Below, piece after piece: positions 19,442 to 28,507 of a stretch of 64,000 nt of DNA. Every line of letters starts with the position of its first letter. The first letter of the stretch is position 1. The position numbers and the translations under genes were made by a program. This DNA is from Candidatus Riflebacteria bacterium HGW-Riflebacteria-2 (GTDB lineage: Bacteria > Muiribacteriota > Ozemobacteria > Ozemobacterales > Ozemobacteraceae): the NCBI GenBank assembly GCA_002839435.1, contig PGYA01000026.1, forward strand, positions 49,641-113,640, written 5' to 3'. The notes beneath the pieces were generated by a model. The model made no database searches. It was not told the DNA's origin and saw only the letters and a program-made list of their open reading frames with translations.

Positions 19442-21019
19442 TCACAGCTCAGCCAGAATCTGGATCAACAGCTTGTATATCTTGTTGATCGAAGGTAAAT
19501 ACATTCTTTCGTCGGGAGAATGCGGGTTCTTAATAGTTGGGCCAAGCGAAATCATCTGCATTCCGGGATGAAGGTTGCCAATGAGTCCGCACTCAAGTCC
19601 GGCGTGTATGGCCTCTACTTTGGGGTCACTGCCAAACAGTGACTTGTAGATTTTTTTACAGGCAGACAGCAGCTTTGAATTGAAGTCCGGGCGCCAGGAT
19701 GGGTAGCCAGCTCCGCTCTGTACCCGCGCGCCAGCCAGGCGGGCAATGGCTTCAATGCGATGGGTAATGGCATCGAGTCTTGTCATAACCGAGCTGCGCT
19801 GGCTTGAATGTATAAAAAGTTTGCCATTGTCAATCCAGGCTTTGGCCAGATTCGAAGAGGTTTCGACCAGATGCGGCATGTCGGTTGAGCGTGCGACAAC
19901 CCCGTGCGGCATCGCATAAAGAAGGTCAAGAGCTTTCATGGTGATGTAACTCATCATGGCGCGGCGGTCAGGAGTGATCGGCATTTCGGCAATGAGAACA
20001 TTGAGCTCGGGGTCAGTCCGCTCAAATTCTGATTTGAGGTATGCTTTGGCCATGGCCACATGACTCATTATCTCAGGCAGGCGATCGATCGGCGCGAAGA
20101 AGGTTGCTTCGGCATCACGTGGAATCGCATTGTGCGCAGTTCCACCCTTTACCCAGGTCAGGCGTAAGTCACAGAGATCGCGAATGCTGTGCAGTATGCG
20201 GACAAGCAGGCGAATGGCGTTGGCGCGCTCATCAATAATATTCTCGCCAGAATGACCGCCGGTCAGACCGCTGACCTTTATGTGCATGCCACGGTAATCG
20301 TAGGGCACTTCTTCATAACCGAGGTCGAATTCGATATGGGTATCTTTGCCGCCGGCACAACCGACAGTGAATACGTCATCTCTTTCTGAATCAATATTTA
20401 TAAGATATTTTGCTTCTATTATGCCTGTCTCAAGGCCTCTGGCGCCGGTCAGGCCGGTTTCTTCCTCGATCGTGAAGAGAAGCTCGAGCGGTCCATGTTT
20501 AACTTTGCTGTCGGTAGCGAGGCACATGGCCATGGCAATGGCAATACCGTTGTCGGCACCGAGAGTGGTTCTGTCAGCTTTCAACCATTCACCGTCATAG
20601 ACGAAACGGATTGGATCTTTACTGAAATCATGATCTGAATCGGGGGTTTTTTCGCATACCATGTCGAGATGCCCCTGAAGAACGATGGTCGGATGCTTTT
20701 CCATGCCTTTGCTCGCCGCTATTTTGATTATCAGGTTGCCGGCCTTGTCGGTGATATAAAGGAACTTATGACTGCGGGCCCAGTCGATTAAGAAGTGCCT
20801 GATCTGCTCTTCATTGCCAGATTCGCGCGGAATAGCGCTGATCTGCTCAAAGGTGTCGATGATTCTTTGCGCGGTTGTGTCGAGCTGAAAAGAAGACTTT
20901 TTTGCGGCAGGTTTTTCGGTCTTAGCCTGTTTAACAGGTTTGCTGGCGTCGATCTTTTTGGGAGCCGCTTTTGTAACGGGTTTAGCTGCTTTTGCAGGCT
21001 TTTTGATTTCCTTGGCCAT
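19442..21019 (-). CDS. pepD: Aminoacyl-histidine dipeptidase (M20, PepD-like) with Lys/Ala/Pro-rich N-terminal extension
   Basis: ISAIPRESGNEEQIRHFL, TIVLQGHLDMVCEKTPDSDHDF, LGADNGIAIAMAM, LLFTIEEETGLTGARGL, GLTGGHSGENI, HAGLECGL. Confidence 0.92.
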   Translation of the reverse strand: MAKEIKKPAKAAKPVTKAAPKKIDASKPVKQAKTEKPAAKKSSFQLDTTAQRIIDTFEQISAIPRESGNEEQIRHFLIDWARSHKFLYITDKAGNLIIKIAASKGMEKHPTIVLQGHLDMVCEKTPDSDHDFSKDPIRFVYDGEWLKADRTTLGADNGIAIAMAMCLATDSKVKHGPLELLFTIEEETGLTGARGLETGIIEAKYLINIDSERDDVFTVGCAGGKDTHIEFDLGYEEVPYDYRGMHIKVSGLTGGHSGENIIDERANAIRLLVRILHSIRDLCDLRLTWVKGGTAHNAIPRDAEATFFAPIDRLPEIMSHVAMAKAYLKSEFERTDPELNVLIAEMPITPDRRAMMSYITMKALDLLYAMPHGVVARSTDMPHLVETSSNLAKAWIDNGKLFIHSSQRSSVMTRLDAITHRIEAIARLAGARVQSGAGYPSWRPDFNSKLLSACKKIYKSLFGSDPKVEAIHAGLECGLIGNLHPGMQMISLGPTIKNPHSPDERMYLPSINKIYKLLIQILAEL

Positions 21020-21151
21020 TTTATGTACTCCTTCTCGTTCTTTTCGTTCAAACTTAATACACTTGTGCTATCTTTTCAACATTATCACGAAAAATTGATG
21101 CGTTTCCCTTGTCGGCATGTTAACTTAGCTGCATAATTTCAGGAGCAATTT

Positions 21152-23134
21152 ATGGGTATCGAGCAGCGACCTGTTATCGCAATTTCTTTGCTGAGCGAGA
21201 TCGCTCAGGCAATTTCTCATCTCAATGCCGATCGTGCCCTGCTTTTTCTTACCGAAAGCGCTGTTTCGGTAACTGAATCTGCTGGCGCTCTTTTGTTGAC
21301 TCCTCACGAAAAGAGCAACACGATGATTCCGTTTGTTAAAAGCTTTCAGGAATCAACGCCAGAACCTGAGGTGACTGGTGCTTTCCTCAGCGACTGTTTC
21401 GCGGTATTCATGCGTCTGCGCAACAATGCTCTGGGCACACCGGCAAGTGAATACGAGATATCAGAAAATTACCCGGCCAAAACCATGTCGGCCTGGCCGG
21501 TTATGCTTTCGGGCAAGCCGGTTGGTCTGCTGGTCATGTTCAAGCCGGAAGATCGCAGCGAGTTTTCGGTTGAACAGCGCAGTGTTCTTGAGATCATCAC
21601 TCCGTTTATGGGTTCGCTGTTTGAAAATCTCCGGCTCAACAACGAAATGATTCACAAGAATTCACGCTTGTCGGCGCTTTATGAGATTTCTCAGCAGGCC
21701 GAATCTCTTATCGACTTTCGTGATATTTACGATGCCCTTGGCAAGGTGGCGCGAAGTTTTATCAATTTTGATGTATATCTTTTGTATTTCGTGTCGGCCG
21801 ATGGCAAAACTCTTGAAGCTCGACTCGACCAGAATGTATCACAATCCTTTCCGCGCTCGATCCTGATTGGCGAGGGCCCGGTTGGCCTTGCGGCCAAGGA
21901 ATTGAAGCCGTATCTGACCTATACGAGTGAATTCAACTCGGTTCTCATCCTGCCAATCGAAGTTTCCGGGCGTCTGATCGGCGTGCTGACCATTGGAAGC
22001 CGCAAGCCATACGCCTATCGCGACGAAGACATTATCGGCCTGCGCATCATTGCCACCCAGATTGCATCTATCGATCACATGTTCAAGGACCTTATCCGTC
22101 TGAAAGGTTTTACTGAGCGTATTCTCGAAAGTATGACTTCAGGGGTGCTGATTTTTGACCCGGAAGGCCGGGCGACCTACGCTAATCCAGAAATCAGAAC
22201 CATCATGGGCCGGCAGTTTCCCGAGGGCTGGAGCCCGTTTGACAGCACCAACAATTTGCCCGGGCGTCTCAATGAACTGATGGTCGAAGCTCTGACCACC
22301 AACATTACTCTCGAAAGTGAAAAGGTTAAAATCAGAAACAGCAGCCCGGCGCGCATCGTCGAGGTCAACGCCTTTCCTTTCCGTAACGAAACTGGTGGTA
22401 TGCTTGGTACCGCTGTGTTTATCAAGGATGTCACCGAGATCAGCGCCCTCGAAGAACAGCTGAAACGCGCCGACAAACTGTCGGCACTTGGGGTGCTGGC
22501 TGCTGGTATCGCACATGAAATCAGAAATCCGCTCACCGGCATGAAAATGATCGTACAGCTGCTGCAAAGCGAGTTTGGCGTAAAAGACCCGCGCAGCGAG
22601 CCTTTGCATATAATCCAGAGCGAGATTGACCGCCTCGAAAGCATTATCGGCAACCTGCTCGATTTTGCCCGGCCGAGCAAGCCCAAAGCTATCGATGTCG
22701 AACCTGACCGGGTTGTTGAAGACTGCTTTCAGCTGATCAAGAACCAGCTTAAAAAGCAGAACATCGAGTTCAGTAAGAGTGTTGTGCCTGATTGTCCGAA
22801 AATTGTCGGCGACCCTGATCAGCTCAAACAGGTGTTCATCAATATTATGACTAATGCTGTGCAGGCTCTGCACCCGGAAGGTAAGCTGCGCGTAAGCATA
22901 GAACTGCGTGAAGATTTTGTCGCTATAGCATTTGAAGATACCGGGGCCGGCATTCCGGCCAGTCGGTTACCCGACATTTTCAACCCTTTCATGACCACCA
23001 AGGAAGATGGCACCGGTCTTGGTCTTTCGATGGCTCTACGCATAGTCGAAGAACATGGTGGCAAGATCGAGGTTCAAAGCGTGGTTGACGAGGGTTCTAT
23101 TTTTACCGTCTATCTCCCGAGAAAGCAGGAATAA
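21152..23134 (+). CDS. Sensor histidine kinase (GAF-PAS-HisKA-HATPase_c, NtrB-like)
   Basis: LGVLAAGIAHEIRNPLTGMKMIVQLL H-box; N box VFINIMTNAVQAL; G boxes FEDTGAGIP and GTGLGLSMALRIVEEHGGKI. Confidence 0.93.
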   Translation: MGIEQRPVIAISLLSEIAQAISHLNADRALLFLTESAVSVTESAGALLLTPHEKSNTMIPFVKSFQESTPEPEVTGAFLSDCFAVFMRLRNNALGTPASEYEISENYPAKTMSAWPVMLSGKPVGLLVMFKPEDRSEFSVEQRSVLEIITPFMGSLFENLRLNNEMIHKNSRLSALYEISQQAESLIDFRDIYDALGKVARSFINFDVYLLYFVSADGKTLEARLDQNVSQSFPRSILIGEGPVGLAAKELKPYLTYTSEFNSVLILPIEVSGRLIGVLTIGSRKPYAYRDEDIIGLRIIATQIASIDHMFKDLIRLKGFTERILESMTSGVLIFDPEGRATYANPEIRTIMGRQFPEGWSPFDSTNNLPGRLNELMVEALTTNITLESEKVKIRNSSPARIVEVNAFPFRNETGGMLGTAVFIKDVTEISALEEQLKRADKLSALGVLAAGIAHEIRNPLTGMKMIVQLLQSEFGVKDPRSEPLHIIQSEIDRLESIIGNLLDFARPSKPKAIDVEPDRVVEDCFQLIKNQLKKQNIEFSKSVVPDCPKIVGDPDQLKQVFINIMTNAVQALHPEGKLRVSIELREDFVAIAFEDTGAGIPASRLPDIFNPFMTTKEDGTGLGLSMALRIVEEHGGKIEVQSVVDEGSIFTVYLPRKQE

Positions 23135-23135
23135 C

Positions 23136-24110
23136 ATGCTGGTACTTGGAATTTCAGGACAAACCGGCGCCGGCAAATCGACGCTCGCCAATCTCTTATC
23201 GCAGCGTGGGCTTGGCGAAAACGTCGAGGTCGATGCGATCGGGCACGAACTGCTGACCAAACCGGCAATGCAGCATATTCTGGTGAAGACTTTTGGCGAG
23301 GGTATCATGGCTGAAGGCGCCATTTGCCGCCGCGCTCTCGGGCGCGTTGCATTTGTCGATGAAGAGTCGATAAACGCCCTCAACAGTATAATGCACCCGG
23401 CCATGATTAACGAAGTCAGGCACAAGATCGAGCTGGCGCGTGCCGCTGGCGCGCAGGCGATAATCATCAATGCGGCGCTGTTGTTCAAGATGGGGCTTGC
23501 CGGACTGTGTGACCGTATTGTCTATGTGCGGGCAAACCCTGAGTTACGTCTGCAACGACTGGTCGAATATCGCAAATGGACGCAGGAAAGTGCCAGGGAG
23601 CGTCTGTATGCCCAGGATGAACTGCCTGATGACGCGCAGGTAATCGTAGTCGACAATGATGGGCCGGAATCGGCTCTTGCCGAAGTTGCCGGCAATCTTG
23701 CCGCCATGCTGCTCGCAAATGTCGGCGGCAGCGAACTTTCAGCACGTTGTCCGTATACTGATATCGAAATAGAAGAGGGTGAACAGATGATATTTTCATC
23801 ACCTGACCCTGAAATCCCGGCGGCTTTTATCGAGTTCCTCGCTACCGTGTTTGCGCCACTTGAAGAAATTGCGGCGGTATATCTGTTCGATACCCGCCGT
23901 GCGGTTGACCAGGAGCCCACTCTGGTGATAGGCCTCGATCCTTCCCGGCCACTTGCCGGCCTCGAAGTCGATCGTCTTTCGTTTCTTATTCTGGACGGAG
24001 TGGAGGCACACCTGCACGATCGCGAAGTTCTCGACTTCATCGTTATAGACAACGATGAACTGCGCCGGATAGTTGCTTCAGTAAGTCCGCAAGTCAATCT
24101 CAACCGATAA
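23136..24110 (+). CDS. coaE: Dephospho-CoA kinase fused to SseB-like C-terminal domain
   Basis: MLVLGISGQTGAGKSTLANLL P-loop, VDAIGHELL, HPAMINEVRH, RIVYVRANPELRLQRL, then ~100 aa extension (PAAFIEFLATVFAPLEEIAAVYLFDTRRAVDQEPTLVIGLDPSRP). ATG at 23136 preferred over track start 23055. Confidence 0.8.
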   Translation: MLVLGISGQTGAGKSTLANLLSQRGLGENVEVDAIGHELLTKPAMQHILVKTFGEGIMAEGAICRRALGRVAFVDEESINALNSIMHPAMINEVRHKIELARAAGAQAIIINAALLFKMGLAGLCDRIVYVRANPELRLQRLVEYRKWTQESARERLYAQDELPDDAQVIVVDNDGPESALAEVAGNLAAMLLANVGGSELSARCPYTDIEIEEGEQMIFSSPDPEIPAAFIEFLATVFAPLEEIAAVYLFDTRRAVDQEPTLVIGLDPSRPLAGLEVDRLSFLILDGVEAHLHDREVLDFIVIDNDELRRIVASVSPQVNLNR

Positions 24111-24135
24111 TTTCAAGCTGATTAAGGATTACAGA

Positions 24136-24642
24136 ATGGGTCATCATGAGCACGAACAATACGCCAGAACCTTTCTCAGGGTGGGCGTTATGACTTTTAC
24201 TGACACCCGTGATGAAAATAGCGACAAATCGGGGGCCCTGCTCAAGGAGATGCTGACGGCGGCGGGGCATAAGGTTGCCGGCTACCGCATTGTGCGCGAA
24301 GATCAGCAGTTGATGCGACAGGCACTGGCAGAGTGGCTGTCGGGCGACGATTTTGACGCGGTGGTAACCAATGGTGGCACAGGTTTAACTGCTCGTGACA
24401 GCACGGTTGAGGTTGCCAGGTCGCTATTTAACAAGGAAATGGAAGGTTTTGGCGAGATTTTTCGAGTGATCTCGTATCATCAGATTGGTGCTGCCGCGAT
24501 GTTGAGTCGTGCCTGTGCCGGTGTTGTCGGAGACAAAATGCTGATCTGTCTGCCGGGCAGCAGCAAGGCAGTAAGGCTGGCAACCGCAAGGCTTATCGTG
24601 CCGCAGCTTCCCCACATGCTCTGGGAAGTCAGAAGGCAATAA
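24136..24642 (+). CDS. moaB: MogA/MoaB family molybdenum cofactor biosynthesis protein
   Basis: VGVMTFTDTRDENSDKSGALL, AVVTNGGTGLTARDSTVEVARSLFNKEMEGFGEIFR, LSRACAGVVGDKMLICLPGSSKAVRLA. Confidence 0.92.
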   Translation: MGHHEHEQYARTFLRVGVMTFTDTRDENSDKSGALLKEMLTAAGHKVAGYRIVREDQQLMRQALAEWLSGDDFDAVVTNGGTGLTARDSTVEVARSLFNKEMEGFGEIFRVISYHQIGAAAMLSRACAGVVGDKMLICLPGSSKAVRLATARLIVPQLPHMLWEVRRQ

Positions 24643-24669
24643 AAAAACGCGGGGTTTTTCGACCCCGCG
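24641..24669 (-). terminator. Rho-independent terminator
   Basis: Read on minus strand: CGCGGGGT-CGAAAA-ACCCCGCG followed by TTTTTTT. Confidence 0.85.
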
Positions 24670-24692
24670 CCTTGCATAAAGCAGATGAACTC

Positions 24693-25961
24693 TTATTTGC
24701 CTTTTTCTTTACCGCCGAACCAACCTTTGAGAGTGCCGAGCAGGCCACTTTTCTGTGCCTCTTCGGTAATTTTTTCGCCGGTCAGGCCGGTGATCATGTG
24801 AATAAAGTCGGTGCGGTAAACTGACTCACTGGTGGTGTCGAAGATAGTCTTCTGTTCGTTAACCATGCTGAGCGCATTTTTCCAGTCATCGTGCAGGCTG
24901 TAATCGAACTTGCGTTTGAGACTGGCTTCGATTTCGGGTTTTGATATTGCATACATGCATTCTTCGCGGTTGAGGATCATTCTGATCTTCTCAGGCGGGT
25001 ATTTAAGTGTCTCAATGACTTTCATGCACTGCATCATGCTCTTGATGTGGTTTAGTTCGGGAGCCATAATCAGACAGATGTAGTCAGAGATATCGAGCGA
25101 GTTGATGGTGAGATCCTGGAACAGTGAGTGAGTATCTATAATAATATAGTCGAAAATCGTTTTTGCGACCTTTATTATTTTGCGCAGGTGGTTTGAGGTC
25201 ACCATTTCAGACTGCTCTGGCTTGAACGGCGAAGGCAGTACCGAAAAGCCGTGCGGATGTTCGCTCAGGAATTTTTTGAGATCATCGGCAGTCTCAGACT
25301 CGGCTTCGACGAGGTCAGCGATGCTGCGTTTTGGTTTGAGTCCAAGCATGAAAGCAAGATCGCCGAACTGCAGGTCAAGGTCGATCAGAAGCGCTTTTTT
25401 GCCGGTAAGTTTGGCAATGCCGGCGCTCATGTTGGCAGCAGTTACGCTTTTGCCGGCACCGCCCTTGGGGCTGAACAGGGTAATCAGCTTGCCACTCTTT
25501 TCTTCTTCGATGCTGACGGCTTTCATAACTGCTGTTGTCCGGCGGATACGCTGGGTCAGGGCGGTCATGATGCGCAATGCGATGAATGAATTCAGGCGCA
25601 GCAGCATGTCGAAGTTTACTTTGTCGATTTCAAGGACTGTGCTTTCAATTTTTGTTTTGATGGTGGCGTTGCGGGGCGCACCCTCAACCAGAGCCATTTC
25701 GCCGAAGAAGTTGCTCTCGTCAGAGCTTTTGATGTCGTTGATGGCAGGACTGTTTTCCTTGTTAACCTCAACGATACCATCTTTCAGAAGGTAAAAAGCG
25801 TCACCGACGTCGCCCTCTTTGAACAGAGTCGTTCCGGCCGGCAGAACACGCTCCTTGACTACTTCTGCAATCTTTTTGAGATCGTGATCTTCGAGACCCG
25901 AAAAAAGCTTGATCTGTTTAATTGTCTCAATATTTATAATAGTAATCACACCCTCTTTCAA
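24693..25961 (-). CDS. Cyclic nucleotide-binding domain fused to MinD/CpaE-type P-loop ATPase
   Basis: LFSGLEDHDLKKIAEVVKERVLPAGTTLFKEGDVGDAFYLLKDGIVEV...FFGEMALVEGAPRNATIKT (cNMP-binding fold), then FSPKGGAGKSVTAANMSAGIAKLTGKKALLIDLDLQFGDLAFMLGL deviant Walker A. Confidence 0.9.
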   Translation of the reverse strand: MKEGVITIINIETIKQIKLFSGLEDHDLKKIAEVVKERVLPAGTTLFKEGDVGDAFYLLKDGIVEVNKENSPAINDIKSSDESNFFGEMALVEGAPRNATIKTKIESTVLEIDKVNFDMLLRLNSFIALRIMTALTQRIRRTTAVMKAVSIEEEKSGKLITLFSPKGGAGKSVTAANMSAGIAKLTGKKALLIDLDLQFGDLAFMLGLKPKRSIADLVEAESETADDLKKFLSEHPHGFSVLPSPFKPEQSEMVTSNHLRKIIKVAKTIFDYIIIDTHSLFQDLTINSLDISDYICLIMAPELNHIKSMMQCMKVIETLKYPPEKIRMILNREECMYAISKPEIEASLKRKFDYSLHDDWKNALSMVNEQKTIFDTTSESVYRTDFIHMITGLTGEKITEEAQKSGLLGTLKGWFGGKEKGK

Positions 25962-25982
25962 AAAATTTCAGGAACGGACCGT

Positions 25983-26378
25983 TTATTCTTTCTTGTCGCT
26001 CTCTGTTGCGTCTTTGCTTGTTTCTTCAGCGGTTTCAGCGATACCCATCAGCTTGTTGTAAATCTTTTCGCCAACCTCGGGTTTCAGAATCTTTTCCCAG
26101 ATTGTTTCTTTTTCTTTGAGCGAAATCAGTTTGACTTCCTTTTCGCTGATGGCAATAAATGCTACAGGCTCAATGGTCGCGCCGCCGCCAGACCCACCGC
26201 CAAAGCCTACGGAATCATTCTTCCCCTGGCCACCGCCTGCGCCAAAGCCAAAAGAGACTCTAGTAACCGGAATCACAGTCCAGTTCTTGAAAGTGGTCGG
26301 CTCACCAATGACAGTCTTGGAATTTATCGCCACTTTAAGCTCTGATAATACTGTTTTTATTAAAGTATCAATTGCCAT
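25983..26378 (-). CDS. ytfJ: YtfJ/GerW family protein
   Basis: ELKVAINSKTVIGEPTTFKNWTVIPVTRVSFGFGAGGGQG...GFGGGSGGGATIEPVAFIAI. Confidence 0.88.
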   Translation of the reverse strand: MAIDTLIKTVLSELKVAINSKTVIGEPTTFKNWTVIPVTRVSFGFGAGGGQGKNDSVGFGGGSGGGATIEPVAFIAISEKEVKLISLKEKETIWEKILKPEVGEKIYNKLMGIAETAEETSKDATESDKKE

Positions 26379-26444
26379 TTGCGCTGGAACCTCCTGAATT
26401 TCGAGAATATCTTACCAGAAACTGCGTCAGGTAGAAACAAATTT

Positions 26445-27620
26445 TTAATGTTGTTTTTTGGCGCGGTACCATTTGAATAATTGCCAGAGTTCAACATAAA
26501 GTTGCTTTTCAAAAAGCAGTGCGCCTGTCGCAAACAGCAGGCGCCATGGTTTTATGATGGCGGTTATGCAGGCGCGGCTGTAAACCATGGGCGCGCCAAA
26601 GTGCGGTACCGGCATGAAGTTGACACCCCATTGTCCGGCCATGCCGCTTGCTACTGCCAGAGTTGCATGGCTCATGCCGGTAAGGTATGGTTCATGCAAT
26701 GCATACCGTAGCAGAAGATCGATGCGCGGCAGTCCGAAAGCCTTTTTGCCGCGCCGCCAGAATCTTTTGCCAATCGGCGACAACAAACGCCATTTTCGCC
26801 GGAACAACCTTAAATAACCTTTTATCTGTCTGAAACGACGGGAGGCATCGCGCTTGAATTTGCGCAGCATCTGTCTTAACGAGTCACCTTTTTTACTCTG
26901 GCTTTTGTCTGGCTGTTCGCTGGCTGTCGCGGTCTCTTTGGCGGTCTGATGCTCAGCTTCAACTTCATGCAGTGGCTTAAGCGGGCGACTGTCTATGTCC
27001 TGCGACGACTGTGTTGCAGTGGCAACCGGTTCAACGGTTTGGGGTTCATCTTCTGTTGGCGGGGCTTTCTTCTCTTCGCTGGTGACAATTTCGGGAGCTG
27101 CTCGAGGAGTCTCTGCCTTTGCTGGTTCTGGCATTTCTGCCGCGACAGATTCTGCAGGCTTTTCTGCGACCTGTGGCTGTGCCGGCGGTTCAGATGACGA
27201 GTCAGACTGTGGCGAGTCTTGTTTTGTGGTTAAATGCACCTCGCCGACGGTCGGTTCAGGTCTTTCAGGCTCATCCGCCGGTGCTGCTGGCGTGCTGCTG
27301 TCAGAAGACGGCGGAATTGGCGGTGGCTCTGATGGCCGGCCGGGCGATTTCTGGCGGCCCATGCGTTCGAGGCGCTTCTTCCAGCCCATAAAACTGATTA
27401 CAACATCCTGGGTGTGCGGCGTCGCAATAATGCCGATTCTGAATAGTCTGAAAAGGTAGACGAACCATACCTCAGCTCGTTGTCCCTTTAACGAGCCACG
27501 CAGTTTGACATCAAAACGCAGCGGATGGATTAACGCGGTCAGCAGCAGCAGGGAGCCTACCGCTGTTGTGATAAGCAATGCTATCCAGACGATCTGCCAG
27601 ATTGTTGAAAGTATTTCCAT
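26445..27620 (-). CDS. DUF2953-like membrane-anchored protein with Pro/Glu/Ser-rich linker
   Basis: N-terminal TM followed by RFDVKLRGSLKGQRAEVWFVYLFRLFRIGI, central low-complexity region, C-terminal TM-like region; adjacent to ytfJ, as seen in Firmicutes. Confidence 0.55.
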   Translation of the reverse strand: MEILSTIWQIVWIALLITTAVGSLLLLTALIHPLRFDVKLRGSLKGQRAEVWFVYLFRLFRIGIIATPHTQDVVISFMGWKKRLERMGRQKSPGRPSEPPPIPPSSDSSTPAAPADEPERPEPTVGEVHLTTKQDSPQSDSSSEPPAQPQVAEKPAESVAAEMPEPAKAETPRAAPEIVTSEEKKAPPTEDEPQTVEPVATATQSSQDIDSRPLKPLHEVEAEHQTAKETATASEQPDKSQSKKGDSLRQMLRKFKRDASRRFRQIKGYLRLFRRKWRLLSPIGKRFWRRGKKAFGLPRIDLLLRYALHEPYLTGMSHATLAVASGMAGQWGVNFMPVPHFGAPMVYSRACITAIIKPWRLLFATGALLFEKQLYVELWQLFKWYRAKKQH

Positions 27621-28507
27621 CAGGGTGTGATCAGGAGGGTCGGCTGCTTTGCCAGTGCTATTTCGAAGCGTTTGGCGGCGGGAAATACCTCGCCATCGAG
27701 CTGATAAGGCGTTGGCCGGTCAGCTTCAACAATAAAATGCCGACCCTGAACAGACTCGGCGACGTCAGCGGGAAATCTGCCATTGCCGCGGGCAAAATTG
27801 AGCAGCCGTAGCAGGCTGCCTGCTGAAAAGCGTTTGAGCAGAACCAGGTCGAGAATGCCATCGTCGAACCTGGCTTGTGGCGCAAAAAAGAGTTCGCCGC
27901 CATAGCGGCGCATGTTGGCGATCAGCGCGTAACTGCCTTTATAGCACTTGCCGTCGCAGGTAATTGTTAACTTTGGCGGGCGGTAGGTGATGAAACTTAG
28001 CAGACCGGCAAGATGATAGGCCGCCCGGCCCAGCAGCTTCTTGCGCCAGCCGCCGACAGAGCCGGCAACTGCCGCATCAAACCCGAAGCCGGCTACAAAC
28101 AGATATTTCCGGCCGTCGCATACCGCGGTATCGACTTGCTGTACCGCTCCGGTTACCAGTGTCTTTACGGCATCACCGATTTTAAGAGGTATGCCAAGCT
28201 CGCGGCCAATTACATTGGCGGTGCCGGCCGGAATAATACCGAGCACGCCAGCTGGCGCCAGGGCATTGAGCAGGTTGTTGATCGTGCCGTCGCCCCCGGC
28301 CGCCGCTACGATATTGCCGGGAATCGCGCTGAGTCGGGCTGTTTCACTGCTTGCCTGTTCCTGGCTGGTGGTTCTGATGATCTCGATGGCGGTGTGGTGT
28401 GCCAGTCGTTCGCAGGCTGTTTCCAGACCTTTAAAATCAAGCGTTCTGGCGCCTGAATTAGCAAGAATATAGATTTTGCCGGGGGTGTCAGCAGTCATCG
28501 GTGGCAA
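27620..28507 (-). CDS. Diacylglycerol/lipid kinase (DagK/YegS family)
   Basis: NIVAAAGGDGTINNLLNAL, VLGIIPAGTANVIGRELGIP motifs. Confidence 0.93.
   Translation of the reverse strand: MPPMTADTPGKIYILANSGARTLDFKGLETACERLAHHTAIEIIRTTSQEQASSETARLSAIPGNIVAAAGGDGTINNLLNALAPAGVLGIIPAGTANVIGRELGIPLKIGDAVKTLVTGAVQQVDTAVCDGRKYLFVAGFGFDAAVAGSVGGWRKKLLGRAAYHLAGLLSFITYRPPKLTITCDGKCYKGSYALIANMRRYGGELFFAPQARFDDGILDLVLLKRFSAGSLLRLLNFARGNGRFPADVAESVQGRHFIVEADRPTPYQLDGEVFPAAKRFEIALAKQPTLLITP

Noticed and set aside
22139-22873. 244-aa ORF on minus strand
   Set aside because: Antisense to the histidine kinase PAS-HisKA region.
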